From contig NZ_KI421455.1 of the NCBI RefSeq assembly GCF_000472705.1, forward strand, positions 344,393 to 408,392: a DNA stretch of 64,000 nucleotides. Reading direction: 5' to 3'. The notes beneath the pieces are model-generated. The model saw nothing but the letters and a program-made list of their open reading frames with translations. It ran no database searches and was not told the DNA's origin. How positions within the stretch are numbered: the stretch's first letter is position 1; each line of letters starts with the position of its first letter. Origin of the DNA: Mesorhizobium erdmanii USDA 3471. Its GTDB lineage: Bacteria; Pseudomonadota; Alphaproteobacteria; Rhizobiales; Rhizobiaceae. Of this stretch, positions 25,119-33,346 are shown piece by piece. A program made the translations under genes and the position numbers.

Positions 25119-25517
25119 ATGGATAGTGAAGATAACTCCTCCTTTGGCTACGACGCGTTCCGGCGGACATGTCCGTCGCACACCGTGCTGGAGATGCTGG
25201 CCAGCAAGTGGGTCTATCTGGTCGTCTGCGCGTTGCGCAAAGGCCGGTTGCGCAATGGCGAGCTTGCCCGCAAGCTCGAGGGCATCACGCCCAAGATGCT
25301 GACGCAGACATTGCGTGTGCTGGAACGCGACGGCCTGGTGCGGCGCGAGGTCTTCCCGGTCATTCCGCCGCGCGTCGAATATGAATTGACCGAACTCGGC
25401 CAGAACCTGGCGGGACTGCTTACCCAGATCAGGTCATGGGCGGAACAGCACGCGCCGGACATCAAGGATGCCCGGGCGCGGGCAACCGCCGCGAATGAAG
25501 GGGAGTGGGCAGCCTGA
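25119..25517 (+). CDS. HxlR-family transcriptional regulator
   Basis: This 132-residue winged-helix regulator has the conserved Cys in RRTCPSHTVLEML (near residue 18), the likely redox or electrophile sensor. The recognition-helix region NGELARKLEGITPKMLTQTL and the RVEYELTELG wing follow. An upstream open extension (from 25044) crosses the promoter dyads, so ATG 25119 is preferred. It probably controls the divergent quinone reductase. Confidence 0.88.
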   Translation: MDSEDNSSFGYDAFRRTCPSHTVLEMLASKWVYLVVCALRKGRLRNGELARKLEGITPKMLTQTLRVLERDGLVRREVFPVIPPRVEYELTELGQNLAGLLTQIRSWAEQHAPDIKDARARATAANEGEWAA

Positions 25518-25637
25518 AGGCGGATGCTTCCTGCTCGAGCGAGCTTGGCCCTACTCAACCGGCTTGGCCGGGGGCCTGACTGGAAGTCGGCATATCGCGC
25601 CCGCCCAAATGGCAAGCGCACTATCTGTAGCTCGGTG

Positions 25638-26015
25638 TCAGCCGATCATGGCGCTGCGGCCGCCGGTTTCGGCCTCGCGAACCTTGGTGTCGCGCGATTC
25701 CAGCATTTCGGCCTTGGAAAGCTCCGCTTCAGCTTCGCCGAGTAATGATTCGGCAGCGCTTCGCTGTTGGGCGAGGTCGCTTTGCGAATTTCTGAGGTTG
25801 TCGCGGCGCAAGCGTGCCGCCTTGGCGAAGGTCGGATAGGCGAAATGATTGATGTCGGTGATGCCGGCTTTCTTTTCCTCGGCGGTGATCTGAAGCTCCA
25901 GTTCGACGGCCATGCGTTCGAACTCGGCAATCATCATGTCGAGCTGCAGCAGCTGCCGCCGCTTCTCATTCACCTGAAACTGTTTCAGCCGAACGAGGTG
26001 TTCACGTGACTTCAT
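25638..26015 (-). CDS. fliJ: Flagellar export protein FliJ
   Basis: This 125-residue, almost wholly helical protein has a long coiled coil rich in charged residues and starts MKSREHLVRLKQFQVNEKRR, the rhizobial FliJ pattern. FliJ is the central stalk of the flagellar type III export ATPase FliI. A GGGAG ribosome site precedes ATG 26015. Here it is divergent from ctrA and not beside fliI within the window. Confidence 0.82.
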   Translation of the reverse strand: MKSREHLVRLKQFQVNEKRRQLLQLDMMIAEFERMAVELELQITAEEKKAGITDINHFAYPTFAKAARLRRDNLRNSQSDLAQQRSAAESLLGEAEAELSKAEMLESRDTKVREAETGGRSAMIG

Positions 26016-26466
26016 GATTCGGTACTCCCGGAAACGCACACCCGCACATATCGTCCAAACCACCTGGAAAGGCCCAGGCACTGCCCGTGTCCACCGGCTT
26101 TCCCCCTACTATGGGAAACAAAACCCTAAAGTTTTTTGCCGGCGGTAACCATTCGTTTACGGGCATTGTTAATCATACGGGTCAGGACTTAAGGCCGGGT
26201 AAAAATTCCGGCCGCCGAAGCGAAGGCGCGTCGATGAGTCCCTGGAGTCGCTTAGTCCAGGTTGTTAATGTGTTGCATTAGGGATTTGGGTCTGGGATTC
26301 GTTATTAGATTCAAGAGGGTGTAGAAAGAGGTTAAAAAATCTGGTACCGTCGTGGGCGGGAAATTAGATTTTGTTAACCATTTCATGGCAGCCTCTGCAC
26401 AAGGCAACCACTGCTCCGGTTCCGGACGGGTCGTGAAATGGTCCGGCAGCAGAAAAGGGGAATTAA
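26016..26466. promoter_or_regulatory. ctrA promoter region with CtrA-like boxes and clustered GANTC sites
   Basis: The 451-bp gap between fliJ and ctrA has no gene. GANTC sites (CcrM methylation) occur at 26016, 26236, 26245, 26296 and 26308. Two near-consensus CtrA boxes (TTAA-N7-TTAA) are GTAA-N7-TTTA at 26155-26169 and ATTA-N7-TTAA at 26363-26377, and the latter contains a TTAACCAT half-site. This fits autoregulation and methylation-timed transcription of ctrA as known in Caulobacter. The sites are seen; their function is inferred. Confidence 0.65.
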
Positions 26467-27162
26467 ATGCGTGTTCTGCTGATAGAAGATGACAGTGCAA
26501 CCGCACAGAGCATCGAACTGATGCTGAAATCGGAAAGTTTCAATGTCTATACGACGGACCTCGGCGAAGAGGGTGTCGATCTGGGCAAGCTCTACGATTA
26601 CGACATCATCCTTCTCGATCTCAACCTGCCCGACATGTCCGGCTATGAGGTGTTGAGAACGCTTCGCCTGTCCAAGGTAAAGACGCCTATCCTCATCCTC
26701 TCGGGCATGGCCGGCATCGAGGACAAGGTACGCGGCCTTGGCTTCGGCGCCGACGACTACATGACCAAGCCGTTCCACAAGGACGAGCTGGTGGCGCGCA
26801 TCCATGCCATCGTGCGACGCTCCAAGGGTCACGCCCAGTCGGTCATCACCACCGGTGACCTGGTGGTCAACCTCGACGCCAAGACCGTTGAAGTCGGCGG
26901 CCAGCGTGTGCATCTCACCGGCAAGGAATACCAGATGCTGGAGCTGCTCTCGCTGCGCAAGGGCACCACGCTCACCAAGGAAATGTTCCTCAACCACCTC
27001 TATGGCGGCATGGACGAGCCGGAACTGAAGATCATCGACGTCTTCATCTGCAAGCTGCGCAAGAAGCTCGACGCCGCGTCCGGTGGTCAGAACTATATCG
27101 AGACGGTCTGGGGCCGCGGCTATGTGCTGCGCGAACCCGAGGATATCCGCGTCAGCGCCTGA
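26467..27162 (+). CDS. ctrA: CtrA, cell-cycle master response regulator
   Basis: This 231-residue OmpR-class regulator has the receiver with acidic pocket EDD at 7-9, phospho-acceptor Asp51 (ILLDLNLPDM) and Lys in MTKPFHKDEL. The DNA-binding winged helix covers about 130-225 (GKEYQMLELLSLRKG, and KIIDVFICKLRKKLD). The identity is unmistakable across alphaproteobacteria. It is phosphorylated through the CckA-ChpT relay, and the phosphotransferase gene chpT lies 0.7 kb downstream. It terminates at a strong hairpin. Confidence 0.97.
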   Translation: MRVLLIEDDSATAQSIELMLKSESFNVYTTDLGEEGVDLGKLYDYDIILLDLNLPDMSGYEVLRTLRLSKVKTPILILSGMAGIEDKVRGLGFGADDYMTKPFHKDELVARIHAIVRRSKGHAQSVITTGDLVVNLDAKTVEVGGQRVHLTGKEYQMLELLSLRKGTTLTKEMFLNHLYGGMDEPELKIIDVFICKLRKKLDAASGGQNYIETVWGRGYVLREPEDIRVSA

Positions 27163-27190
27163 GCGGCGAGCGCCGCCCGATTTTCGTCAT

Positions 27191-27232
27191 CCACGACAAA
27201 GAACCCGGCCTCGGCCGGTTTTTTTGTCGTGG
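27191..27232. terminator. Bidirectional terminator between ctrA and the receiver gene
   Basis: A long hairpin has an outer stem CCACGACAAA / TTTGTCGTGG and an inner stem CCGGCC-TC-GGCCGG, with a run of seven T on the plus strand. It lies between convergent genes. Confidence 0.85.
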
Positions 27233-27262
27233 TTCTGCAGTGAGAATGGGCTGCCGTCGTTT

Positions 27263-27631
27263 TCAGGCGGCGATTTTCAGCGCGCGAAAGCGCTCGAGCA
27301 GCTGCGGGCGATTGAACGGCTTCAGAAGATAGCCCTGGGCGCCGGCGCGCTTGGCCCGCATGATCGAGGCGATATCGAGCTCGACCAGCGAGATCAGAAT
27401 CTGCGGCCTTATCGGGCTTTCCATGGCGCGCACGCGGCGGATGAGGTCAACAGCCTGCACGTCCGGCAAGGCGCCGTCGACGACGATGATGTCGGGCATG
27501 TCGGCGGCGCACATCTCCAGTGCATCAAGCCCGCTGGCTGCCTCGATGATCATCATGTCGGAACCGCCCAGGATGCGTTTTGCAACCTTCCTGATGACGC
27601 TTGAATCGTCGACGAACATGCAGCGTTTCAT
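27263..27631 (-). CDS. Single-domain response regulator (CheY-like), unassigned
   Basis: This 122-residue stand-alone receiver has acid pair Asp8-Asp9, phospho-acceptor Asp52 (IIVVDGALPD), a Ser in place of Thr at 81 and Lys104 (YLLKPF), so it looks competent for phosphorylation. It has no output domain. It matches neither DivK nor CpdR in pattern. Its position between ctrA and chpT suggests an accessory phosphate sink or CheY-like output in the same relay, which is inference. ATG 27631 follows GGAAATG context. Confidence 0.88.
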   Translation of the reverse strand: MKRCMFVDDSSVIRKVAKRILGGSDMMIIEAASGLDALEMCAADMPDIIVVDGALPDVQAVDLIRRVRAMESPIRPQILISLVELDIASIMRAKRAGAQGYLLKPFNRPQLLERFRALKIAA

Positions 27632-27876
27632 TTCCGGGTCCTCTTTGCCCTTGGGCAATCCGGTCGTGCGGGCATCTGCCGAGCACCCTAGACCGATCTG
27701 GTAAAGAACCCGAAAATCCATTAGGTAAAATTTTTGTCAACAAGACGCCGGGAAGGCTTTTCTTCCCATCTGCTTCGACGCAGCCGATCGAGAGAAGCTC
27801 AACGCGTCCGATCAAGCCATCACGGCAATATTACGGCGCTGAAATACTTTGCGCTCCCGGAAAATCCGCCGGATGC

Positions 27877-28506
27877 TCAGGCCGCCGAAAGCACGATTTC
27901 TTCCGCTGTCGCATGGATCGATATCGTCATGCCGGCCTCTCGGGCCAGAAGCAGCGTGTAGTATGGCTGCACCGAATGCGCATCGATCGGCTCTTCCGGC
28001 TTGTGGCCGGAATGCAGTTCGAGGAATTTCGGCGGCACGCGCAGCATCGGGCCGCTCGCCGAAAGGGAGATGCGCGGCTCGGTGTCGAGATTCTCGAGGG
28101 TGACGGCCAGCTTGCCGCCGCGCGGAATGGCGGCGTTGGCGACCAGGATCAGATTGAGCAGCAGCTTGACCTTGTTTTTGGGCAGCAGCGCGCGAGCTCC
28201 GTTCCAGGTCAGTTCCGGCTTTTCATTCTTGAGGAAGGCAATGGCCACCGCCTCCGCGTCGCCGGTGTCGATCAGCATGCCGGCGGAGCCCGCCGCGCCG
28301 AAGGCTATGCGGGCGAACTGCAACCGGGCCGAGGCGTTCCTGGCGCTCTGGCGGATGAGCCGCATGGCATCTTCGTCGGCGCCGCCCTCGTCAAGCAGTT
28401 CGAGCCCGTTGTTGATCGCGCCGACCGGCGAGATGATATCGTGGCAGACGCGGCTGCACAGAAGCGCCGCGAGATCAGGCGCGGAAAGGGTGAACAGATC
28501 GGCCAT
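27877..28506 (-). CDS. chpT: Histidine phosphotransferase ChpT
   Basis: This 209-residue dimeric phosphotransferase shuttles phosphate from CckA to CtrA and CpdR. The phospho-acceptor His22 is in SRVCHDIISPVGAI, followed by NGLELLDE. The C-terminal degenerate ATPase-like domain is present. It carries the pattern of the family formerly named DUF2328. The frame is open for another 90 residues upstream, but ATG 28506 with an AGGGA site is the natural start. Confidence 0.94.
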   Translation of the reverse strand: MADLFTLSAPDLAALLCSRVCHDIISPVGAINNGLELLDEGGADEDAMRLIRQSARNASARLQFARIAFGAAGSAGMLIDTGDAEAVAIAFLKNEKPELTWNGARALLPKNKVKLLLNLILVANAAIPRGGKLAVTLENLDTEPRISLSASGPMLRVPPKFLELHSGHKPEEPIDAHSVQPYYTLLLAREAGMTISIHATAEEIVLSAA

Positions 28507-28850
28507 CGGTGAAAATCCCTGCAAAATTCCACAATTCGTGGCCAAGCGATTGATTGTCGTGCCCGCCCAACACGAATCATGCTCAAACCCGAGGCTTTCT
28601 GAATACACAGCACTCGTACGTACAGCAACAAAACCAAAATTTTCGTTGGGGCAAATGGCGCGTTCGCGCAGGCTCCGGCGCCCCGTGATCCCAAAAGCCA
28701 GCCTTCGAACCGCCATCTTCCTGTGGGAGTTAATGGTTGAAAAAGGATTACGGCATAGTTTGCCCCTAACAGTCATCCTTAACGGCCGCCTAAAGAGCCG
28801 GACCGGATGCGAGGCGTCGGCGAAAGTGCTTCATGACGGAGATTGGAAGC
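28507..28850. promoter_or_regulatory. Divergent chpT/eipA promoter region with a CtrA half-site
   Basis: This 344-bp gap lacks genes. At 28730-28740 the sequence TTAATGGTTGA contains the complement of a CtrA half-site (AACCATTAA), placed about 110 bases before eipA. The eipA gene of Brucella is, as I recall, directly activated by CtrA. Confidence 0.5.
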
Positions 28851-29432
28851 ATGTTTTCCCGATTCTATGACCGGAGTTTCCTCCGCGTCCTCTCAATGGC
28901 GATCACGCTCATGGGCGTTCTCGTCTTTTCCACCTCAGCCCTGCGGGCCCAGGAATATACCGCTCAGGAGATTATCGATTCCGGTCATAAGTTCTTCGGC
29001 GCGACATCGGGTGGGCTTGCCACCGTCGTCGAGAAGATCTTCGCCTCCTACGGCCTGCCCAATGGCTATCTACTTGGCGAGGAGGGGTCGGGCGCGCTGA
29101 TCGGCGGGCTGACCTATGGCGAAGGCACGCTCTACACCAAGAATGCCGGCGACCACAAAGTGTTCTGGCAAGGCCCATCGCTGGGCTGGGATTTCGGCGG
29201 CGAGGGGTCCCGGGTGATGATGCTGGTCTACAATCTCGATGATGTCAGCAACCTCTACAACCGCTATGGCGGCGTCGCCGGCTCGGCCTATGTGGTGGCG
29301 GGCGTCGGCTTCAATGTGCTGAAGAACAACAACGTGCTCCTGGTGCCGATCCGCACCGGCGTCGGCGCGCGGCTCGGAGTCAATCTTGGCTATTTGAAGC
29401 TGACCGAGCGGGCGACCTGGAATCCGTTCTGA
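28851..29432 (+). CDS. eipA: EipA-like periplasmic envelope-integrity protein (DUF1134)
   Basis: This 193-residue protein has a signal peptide (basic MFSRFYDRSFLRV, hydrophobic core, cleavage near LRAQEY). The DUF1134 domain has FFGATSGGLATVVEKIF, GEGTLYTK and GPSLGWDFGGEGSR segments. In Brucella EipA maintains envelope integrity under stress. The position beside chpT and ctrA matches the Brucella order. ATG 28851, nine bases after GGAG, is preferred to ATG 28833. Confidence 0.88.
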   Translation: MFSRFYDRSFLRVLSMAITLMGVLVFSTSALRAQEYTAQEIIDSGHKFFGATSGGLATVVEKIFASYGLPNGYLLGEEGSGALIGGLTYGEGTLYTKNAGDHKVFWQGPSLGWDFGGEGSRVMMLVYNLDDVSNLYNRYGGVAGSAYVVAGVGFNVLKNNNVLLVPIRTGVGARLGVNLGYLKLTERATWNPF

Positions 29433-29567
29433 TTCCCATCCATCCTGACCGCAATGCCAACTTTTCCATGGGAATTGTAGACCTGTGACCCTCCACGCGC
29501 CGCGGCAAGCCCTTGCCGCAGCGCCGGATTTCCGCCATGCCAGTATGATGCGGTTCAGTCCAAGCGG

Positions 29568-30752
29568 TTGCCGCCGATAGCGGGTTGTCCTTTGGTTCAG
29601 TCGGTCCTGTTCTTTGCCCTTGGCTTTCTGTGCGCCGGCTTTCTGGCGCTGATGGTGGCTCCAGCCGTCTGGCGGCGTGCCGTCGCGCTGACCCGCAGGC
29701 GGATCGAGGCGTCCATCCCGTTGACGCAGACCGAAATTCAGGCCGACAAGGACCGCATTCGGGCCGAGTACGCCATGGCCACGCGCCGCCTCGAAATGAA
29801 CGTCAAGGCGCTGCGCGAAAAGGCGGCCGAACAACTGGTCGAGATCAATCGAGGCCGCGAGGCGTTGAAGGGGCTGGCAGTCGAGCGCACGGACAAGAAC
29901 CACGCGCTCGCTGAACTCGGCGCCAAGAACGAGGCGCTGCGGCAGCGCGAAGAGGAGTTGCACCAGCTTTCGGAGCGGCTCAAGGAAACCGAACGCAAGC
30001 TGGAGAAGCGGGCGCTCGAGCTCGAAAAGCTGGAGCACATGTACGACGATGCCAGTTTTTCCTCCTCCAGCCGGCAGATCGAGCTCGTGGCGCGGGAATC
30101 TGAGCTGCAGAAGCTTGCGGGCGACATCTCGCTGCTGCGCGGCCAGCGCAAGGAGACGGATCGGCGCCATCAGGAGATCGCGGCCGAAAGCAAGGCCGCG
30201 CGCGATGCGTTGAAGGTCGAGAAGAAACGGGTGGCCGAACTCGACAAGAAGGTCGAACGGCTGCTGGCAACGCTGGCTGATCGCGAGGACAAGCTCGATC
30301 GCCGCGAAAAGGAGCTGGCGCGTATGCGCGAAAAGGTGAAGGCCGAGGACGGTGCAACGGCCTTGCGGCTGGTCGGCAAGCCAGATGAGATGGTCAGGCA
30401 TGACGAGGCCAAGAATGACGAGGCTAGGCAGCGCGATGATCTGGATCAGGCGATCGCCAAGCTCGACAACGATCGCGAGCGGCTGGAGGCCAGGCTGACG
30501 GCACTGGCGCGCGAGAACAAGCGGCTGAAGGCCGATCTCGGCGCCATGGCATCGTCGGGCTCAGCGAATGGCAGTGCCGCGCTACGCGAGCAGATGAACG
30601 AGCTTGCGGCGGAAGTCGTCCACCTGACGGCCAAGCTCGAGGGCCCGGATTCACCGATCGCCAAGGCGCTGGCGGCACCTCAGGATTCACGGTCCGGTGA
30701 CCGCAGCCTTGCAGATCGCGTGCGAGCGCTGCAGAAGGCTGACGCCAACTGA
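29568..30752 (+). CDS. Membrane-anchored long coiled-coil protein
   Basis: This product of about 394 residues has one N-terminal membrane segment (VLFFALGFLCAGFLALMVAP) and then about 340 residues of almost uninterrupted Glu/Lys/Arg/Leu heptads, apart from a Ser-rich break (SFSSSSRQIE). No catalytic motif is seen. TTG 29568 or TTG 29592 begins the frame; no ATG precedes the membrane segment, so the start is uncertain. A structural envelope or polar-organising role is guessed from architecture and the nearby cell-cycle genes. Confidence 0.72.
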   Translation: MPPIAGCPLVQSVLFFALGFLCAGFLALMVAPAVWRRAVALTRRRIEASIPLTQTEIQADKDRIRAEYAMATRRLEMNVKALREKAAEQLVEINRGREALKGLAVERTDKNHALAELGAKNEALRQREEELHQLSERLKETERKLEKRALELEKLEHMYDDASFSSSSRQIELVARESELQKLAGDISLLRGQRKETDRRHQEIAAESKAARDALKVEKKRVAELDKKVERLLATLADREDKLDRREKELARMREKVKAEDGATALRLVGKPDEMVRHDEAKNDEARQRDDLDQAIAKLDNDRERLEARLTALARENKRLKADLGAMASSGSANGSAALREQMNELAAEVVHLTAKLEGPDSPIAKALAAPQDSRSGDRSLADRVRALQKADAN

Positions 30753-30810
30753 AGCAGGTGCGTGGCCTTTGCGCTTGCGCTCATAGCATGGCGCCACCAC
30801 GTTTAACGCC

Positions 30811-31068
30811 ATGATCCTCTATGCCGTTCCTGCGATTGCCTTGCTGGCCGTCTGGCATTTTCACCCAGTGCTTCTTGCGATGCTCGATGCTGGAACGTCG
30901 CTATTCGGTGCTGCGGAAATGGCGCGTGATGCGCGATCAAGCTCTACCGGCGCCCCGGTGCCATTGGCTGACGACATGGAAACCTTCAGGATGGATGTCG
31001 CGCCGAGCGTGGCCGGTACGACGCGTATCGTCGAACTGTCCAAAGCAAGTCAGCGGTTCGAGAAATGA
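30811..31068 (+). CDS. Small putative membrane-anchored hypothetical protein
   Basis: This 85-codon ORF has a hydrophobic N-terminus (MILYAVPAIALLAVWHF) and polar tail. It follows the coiled-coil gene by 58 bases and overlaps the end of the convergent RNA methyltransferase gene by 19 bases. No good ribosome site is present and I do not recognise it. It could be a chance ORF. Confidence 0.35.
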   Translation: MILYAVPAIALLAVWHFHPVLLAMLDAGTSLFGAAEMARDARSSSTGAPVPLADDMETFRMDVAPSVAGTTRIVELSKASQRFEK

Positions 31069-31847
31069 TGCAGCGCGATGGCTGACGCGGCCGCCACGTT
31101 CAAGCTGTCGAAGCCTTCCGACATGGTGATCCGCACCGTGTGCAGCCGGTCGAGCAGGCTTTCTGGGAGGCCTTCGCCCTCGGTGCCGAGATAGAGCGCC
31201 AGGCGTGCGGCCGGGTCTGCGTCGCGTATCTCGGTTCGTCCGCGCGGCGACAGGGCGAACTGCTCAAAACCGCGTTCGGCGAGCATCGCGCTAAAGCCAG
31301 CGCTATCGGGGAAGGATGCGAACGGGATCTTGAGCGCGGCGCCGACCGAAACGCGGATCGCCTTGCGGTACAGTGGATCGCAGCATGTCGCGTCCATCAG
31401 CACCGCATCCGCGCCGAATGCGGCGGCATTGCGAAAGATCGAGCCCATATTGTCGTGGTTGGCGATGCCGACGAGCACTACAATCAAGGCCTGAGCGGGC
31501 AAGGCATCCAGCAATGGCCCGGCAGCTTGCGGTGTCTCCTTGCGGCCGATGGCCAGGATGCCGCGATGCATGTGGAAGCCGGCGATCGCGTCCATCACCG
31601 TGCTGGTGACGACGTAGACCGGCAGGTCCGCCGGCGCCTTGCGCAGGATCTCCGTCAGGCCGCTGAGCCGGTTCTCCAGGACAAGAACGGATTCGGCACT
31701 GAGCCGGCCGGACGACAGAAGCAGGTCTAGCACCACCTTGCCTTCGGCGACGAAACGACCTTGCCGGCCGGCGAGATCGCGTTCGCGGATATCGAGATAG
31801 CCGGCGACCCTGGGATCGCGCGGGTCGTCAATGCGAATTGGGTCCAT
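31050..31847 (-). CDS. TrmH/SpoU-family RNA 2'-O-methyltransferase
   Basis: This 265-residue SPOUT enzyme has an N-terminal RNA-binding region (FVAEGKVVLDLLL near 33-45). The knot motifs follow: IANHDNMGSIFRNAAAFGAD near 130, LYLGTEGEGLPESLL near 222, and the last motif MSEGFDSLNVAAASAIAL near 243. AdoMet-dependent. The target RNA (23S or tRNA) is not readable. Confidence 0.92.
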   Translation of the reverse strand: MDPIRIDDPRDPRVAGYLDIRERDLAGRQGRFVAEGKVVLDLLLSSGRLSAESVLVLENRLSGLTEILRKAPADLPVYVVTSTVMDAIAGFHMHRGILAIGRKETPQAAGPLLDALPAQALIVVLVGIANHDNMGSIFRNAAAFGADAVLMDATCCDPLYRKAIRVSVGAALKIPFASFPDSAGFSAMLAERGFEQFALSPRGRTEIRDADPAARLALYLGTEGEGLPESLLDRLHTVRITMSEGFDSLNVAAASAIALHHFSNR

Positions 31848-31948
31848 ATCCTCCGCTCAAAAATCGAGAGCGCGGCATGCATCGAAAGAGACACACAAGC
31901 CACGCTCCGGAAATCGTCAGCGAGGTAAACGGCCGCAGGCGCGTCCGG

Positions 31949-32317
31949 TCAAGTCCCGGCGCGGCGCAATCTCTGTGCCATCTGGGACAGGTCTTCCCTG
32001 CCGGTGCCGAAAATACCATCCAGCACGACGAGTAACTCGCGCACCGCATCGGATTTGCAGGAGTAGTAGATCATCTGACGGTCGCGGCGGGTATCCACCA
32101 GGTCGAGCGCCCGCAACTTGGCCAGATGCTGCGAGAGAGCGGATTGGCTGAGCATCACCTTTTCGGCGATCGCGCCGACCGACATTTCACCGTCGATCAG
32201 ATAGCTCATGATCAACAGCCGTTTTTCGTTGCCCATCAGCATCAGAAATTCGGCAGCAGATTCTGCGTTGGCGATTAGCTTTGTCGAGACCATGAATGCC
32301 CCATGCTGTTTGCTCAT
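31949..32317 (-). CDS. ArsR-family regulator, NolR-like
   Basis: This 122-residue winged-helix protein has recognition segment LSQSALSQHLAKLRALDLVDTRRDRQMIYYSC, which strongly resembles NolR, the rhizobial repressor of nodulation and quorum-sensing genes. There is no Cys metal motif of the ArsR/SmtB type (ELCVCDL is absent). MSKQHG at 32317 or MVSTKL at 32293 may be the start. Whether it is the true NolR orthologue or a paralogue cannot be decided here. Confidence 0.82.
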   Translation of the reverse strand: MSKQHGAFMVSTKLIANAESAAEFLMLMGNEKRLLIMSYLIDGEMSVGAIAEKVMLSQSALSQHLAKLRALDLVDTRRDRQMIYYSCKSDAVRELLVVLDGIFGTGREDLSQMAQRLRRAGT

Positions 32318-32448
32318 CGAGGCACCATGGGGGCAATGGCGCCTGAATCCATAAAGTCACTTGCGAAAGGCAACCGACGAGTCAGCGCCATCTCCGAAAG
32401 GTAGAACATTTCTTTCAAATCTCAAGTGTTGCTTTTGATCAAATGCAA

Positions 32449-33228
32449 TTAAGTTTCACTATCTGCCTGCCCTGCAGCCCGGCCGCTCCTCGCCATCTCG
32501 ACCAGAACGGGTCGCAATTCCCGCGCCGATATCAGAGGTTGTGGAAAAAATACCCGGCAAACAATGTCTCTCGCCACCAGATCCATGCCATCGGCGTCCA
32601 AACCAGCGATGCGCCAGCCGTCGCCAGATGCCCCGCCATAACGATACGCATAAACGGCGATCGCGTCGAGATGGTCCGTGTTCATGTGTTCGATGGCGGA
32701 TTGTTCGCCCGCCGCAAGCTCTTCGACGATGTGGCCGTCGGTCACGAGATCGGAGCGATCGAGCAGATAGGCCTTGCCGAAGCCGCCATTGAGGCTCGCA
32801 CGTTGTGGCTCGAGGCGAAAGATCGAGAAATCGCCGAGCCCGACATAGAGGCTCGCCTTGGGATTGCGGTTGAGATAACGGCGCTCGGCACGGCCATGCG
32901 CGTCCGAGCCGCGCTCGAGCCGCGACGCCTGGCAGGTCAACGTCAGGCGCGGATGCGCCAGCGGGTCGCCCTTGCCGGGCTCGCCGAGCAGCAGGGAGCA
33001 GCGTGGATCGGCAAGCATGGCGGGCGTATGCGCCGACAGCATCGAGACCAGGATCAGCGGCGTGCCGTCGATGTCGGTGGCGACGCCGACCCGGCTTGCC
33101 AGCGGCGAGCCGGTCTGCGGCTCCAGCACCGCCAGGGCGCCGAAGCGGGCGCTGCGCAGAAGCGTCTTCGCCAGCCGGATCGCCTCGGCGTCCGTCTCCC
33201 GGATCACGTCCTTCTTTTTTTCGTCCAA
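32449..33228 (-). CDS. HugZ-like heme utilisation protein (PNPOx-fold plus DUF2470)
   Basis: This 259-residue protein has a split-barrel FMN-binding-like domain (about 15-160; LASRVGVATDIDGTPLILVS, CSLLLGEPGKGDPLAHPRLTL). The C-terminal DUF2470 domain has AIEHMNTDHLDAI near 180-192. HugZ proteins bind or degrade heme in the cytoplasm. It resembles pyridoxamine-5-phosphate oxidase only in fold and is not part of the B6 locus. No ribosome-binding oddity. Confidence 0.87.
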   Translation of the reverse strand: MDEKKKDVIRETDAEAIRLAKTLLRSARFGALAVLEPQTGSPLASRVGVATDIDGTPLILVSMLSAHTPAMLADPRCSLLLGEPGKGDPLAHPRLTLTCQASRLERGSDAHGRAERRYLNRNPKASLYVGLGDFSIFRLEPQRASLNGGFGKAYLLDRSDLVTDGHIVEELAAGEQSAIEHMNTDHLDAIAVYAYRYGGASGDGWRIAGLDADGMDLVARDIVCRVFFPQPLISARELRPVLVEMARSGRAAGQADSET

Positions 33229-33346
33229 GGGTCTCGCTCTGCTACGTTGATTTCCTGTTCCACTTATAAAACGACGATGCCGGCCGGGCAGGTGGTCGAT
33301 GCATGTCGTTGCCCCAAAGCCGCTCTGCGGTTCCGGGCAACATTCA

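Noticed and set aside
32449..33228. Pyridoxamine-5-phosphate oxidase linked to the B6 locus
   Set aside because: The fold is shared, but the DUF2470 domain and motifs point to HugZ-like heme proteins, and it lies 12 kb from the B6 genes.
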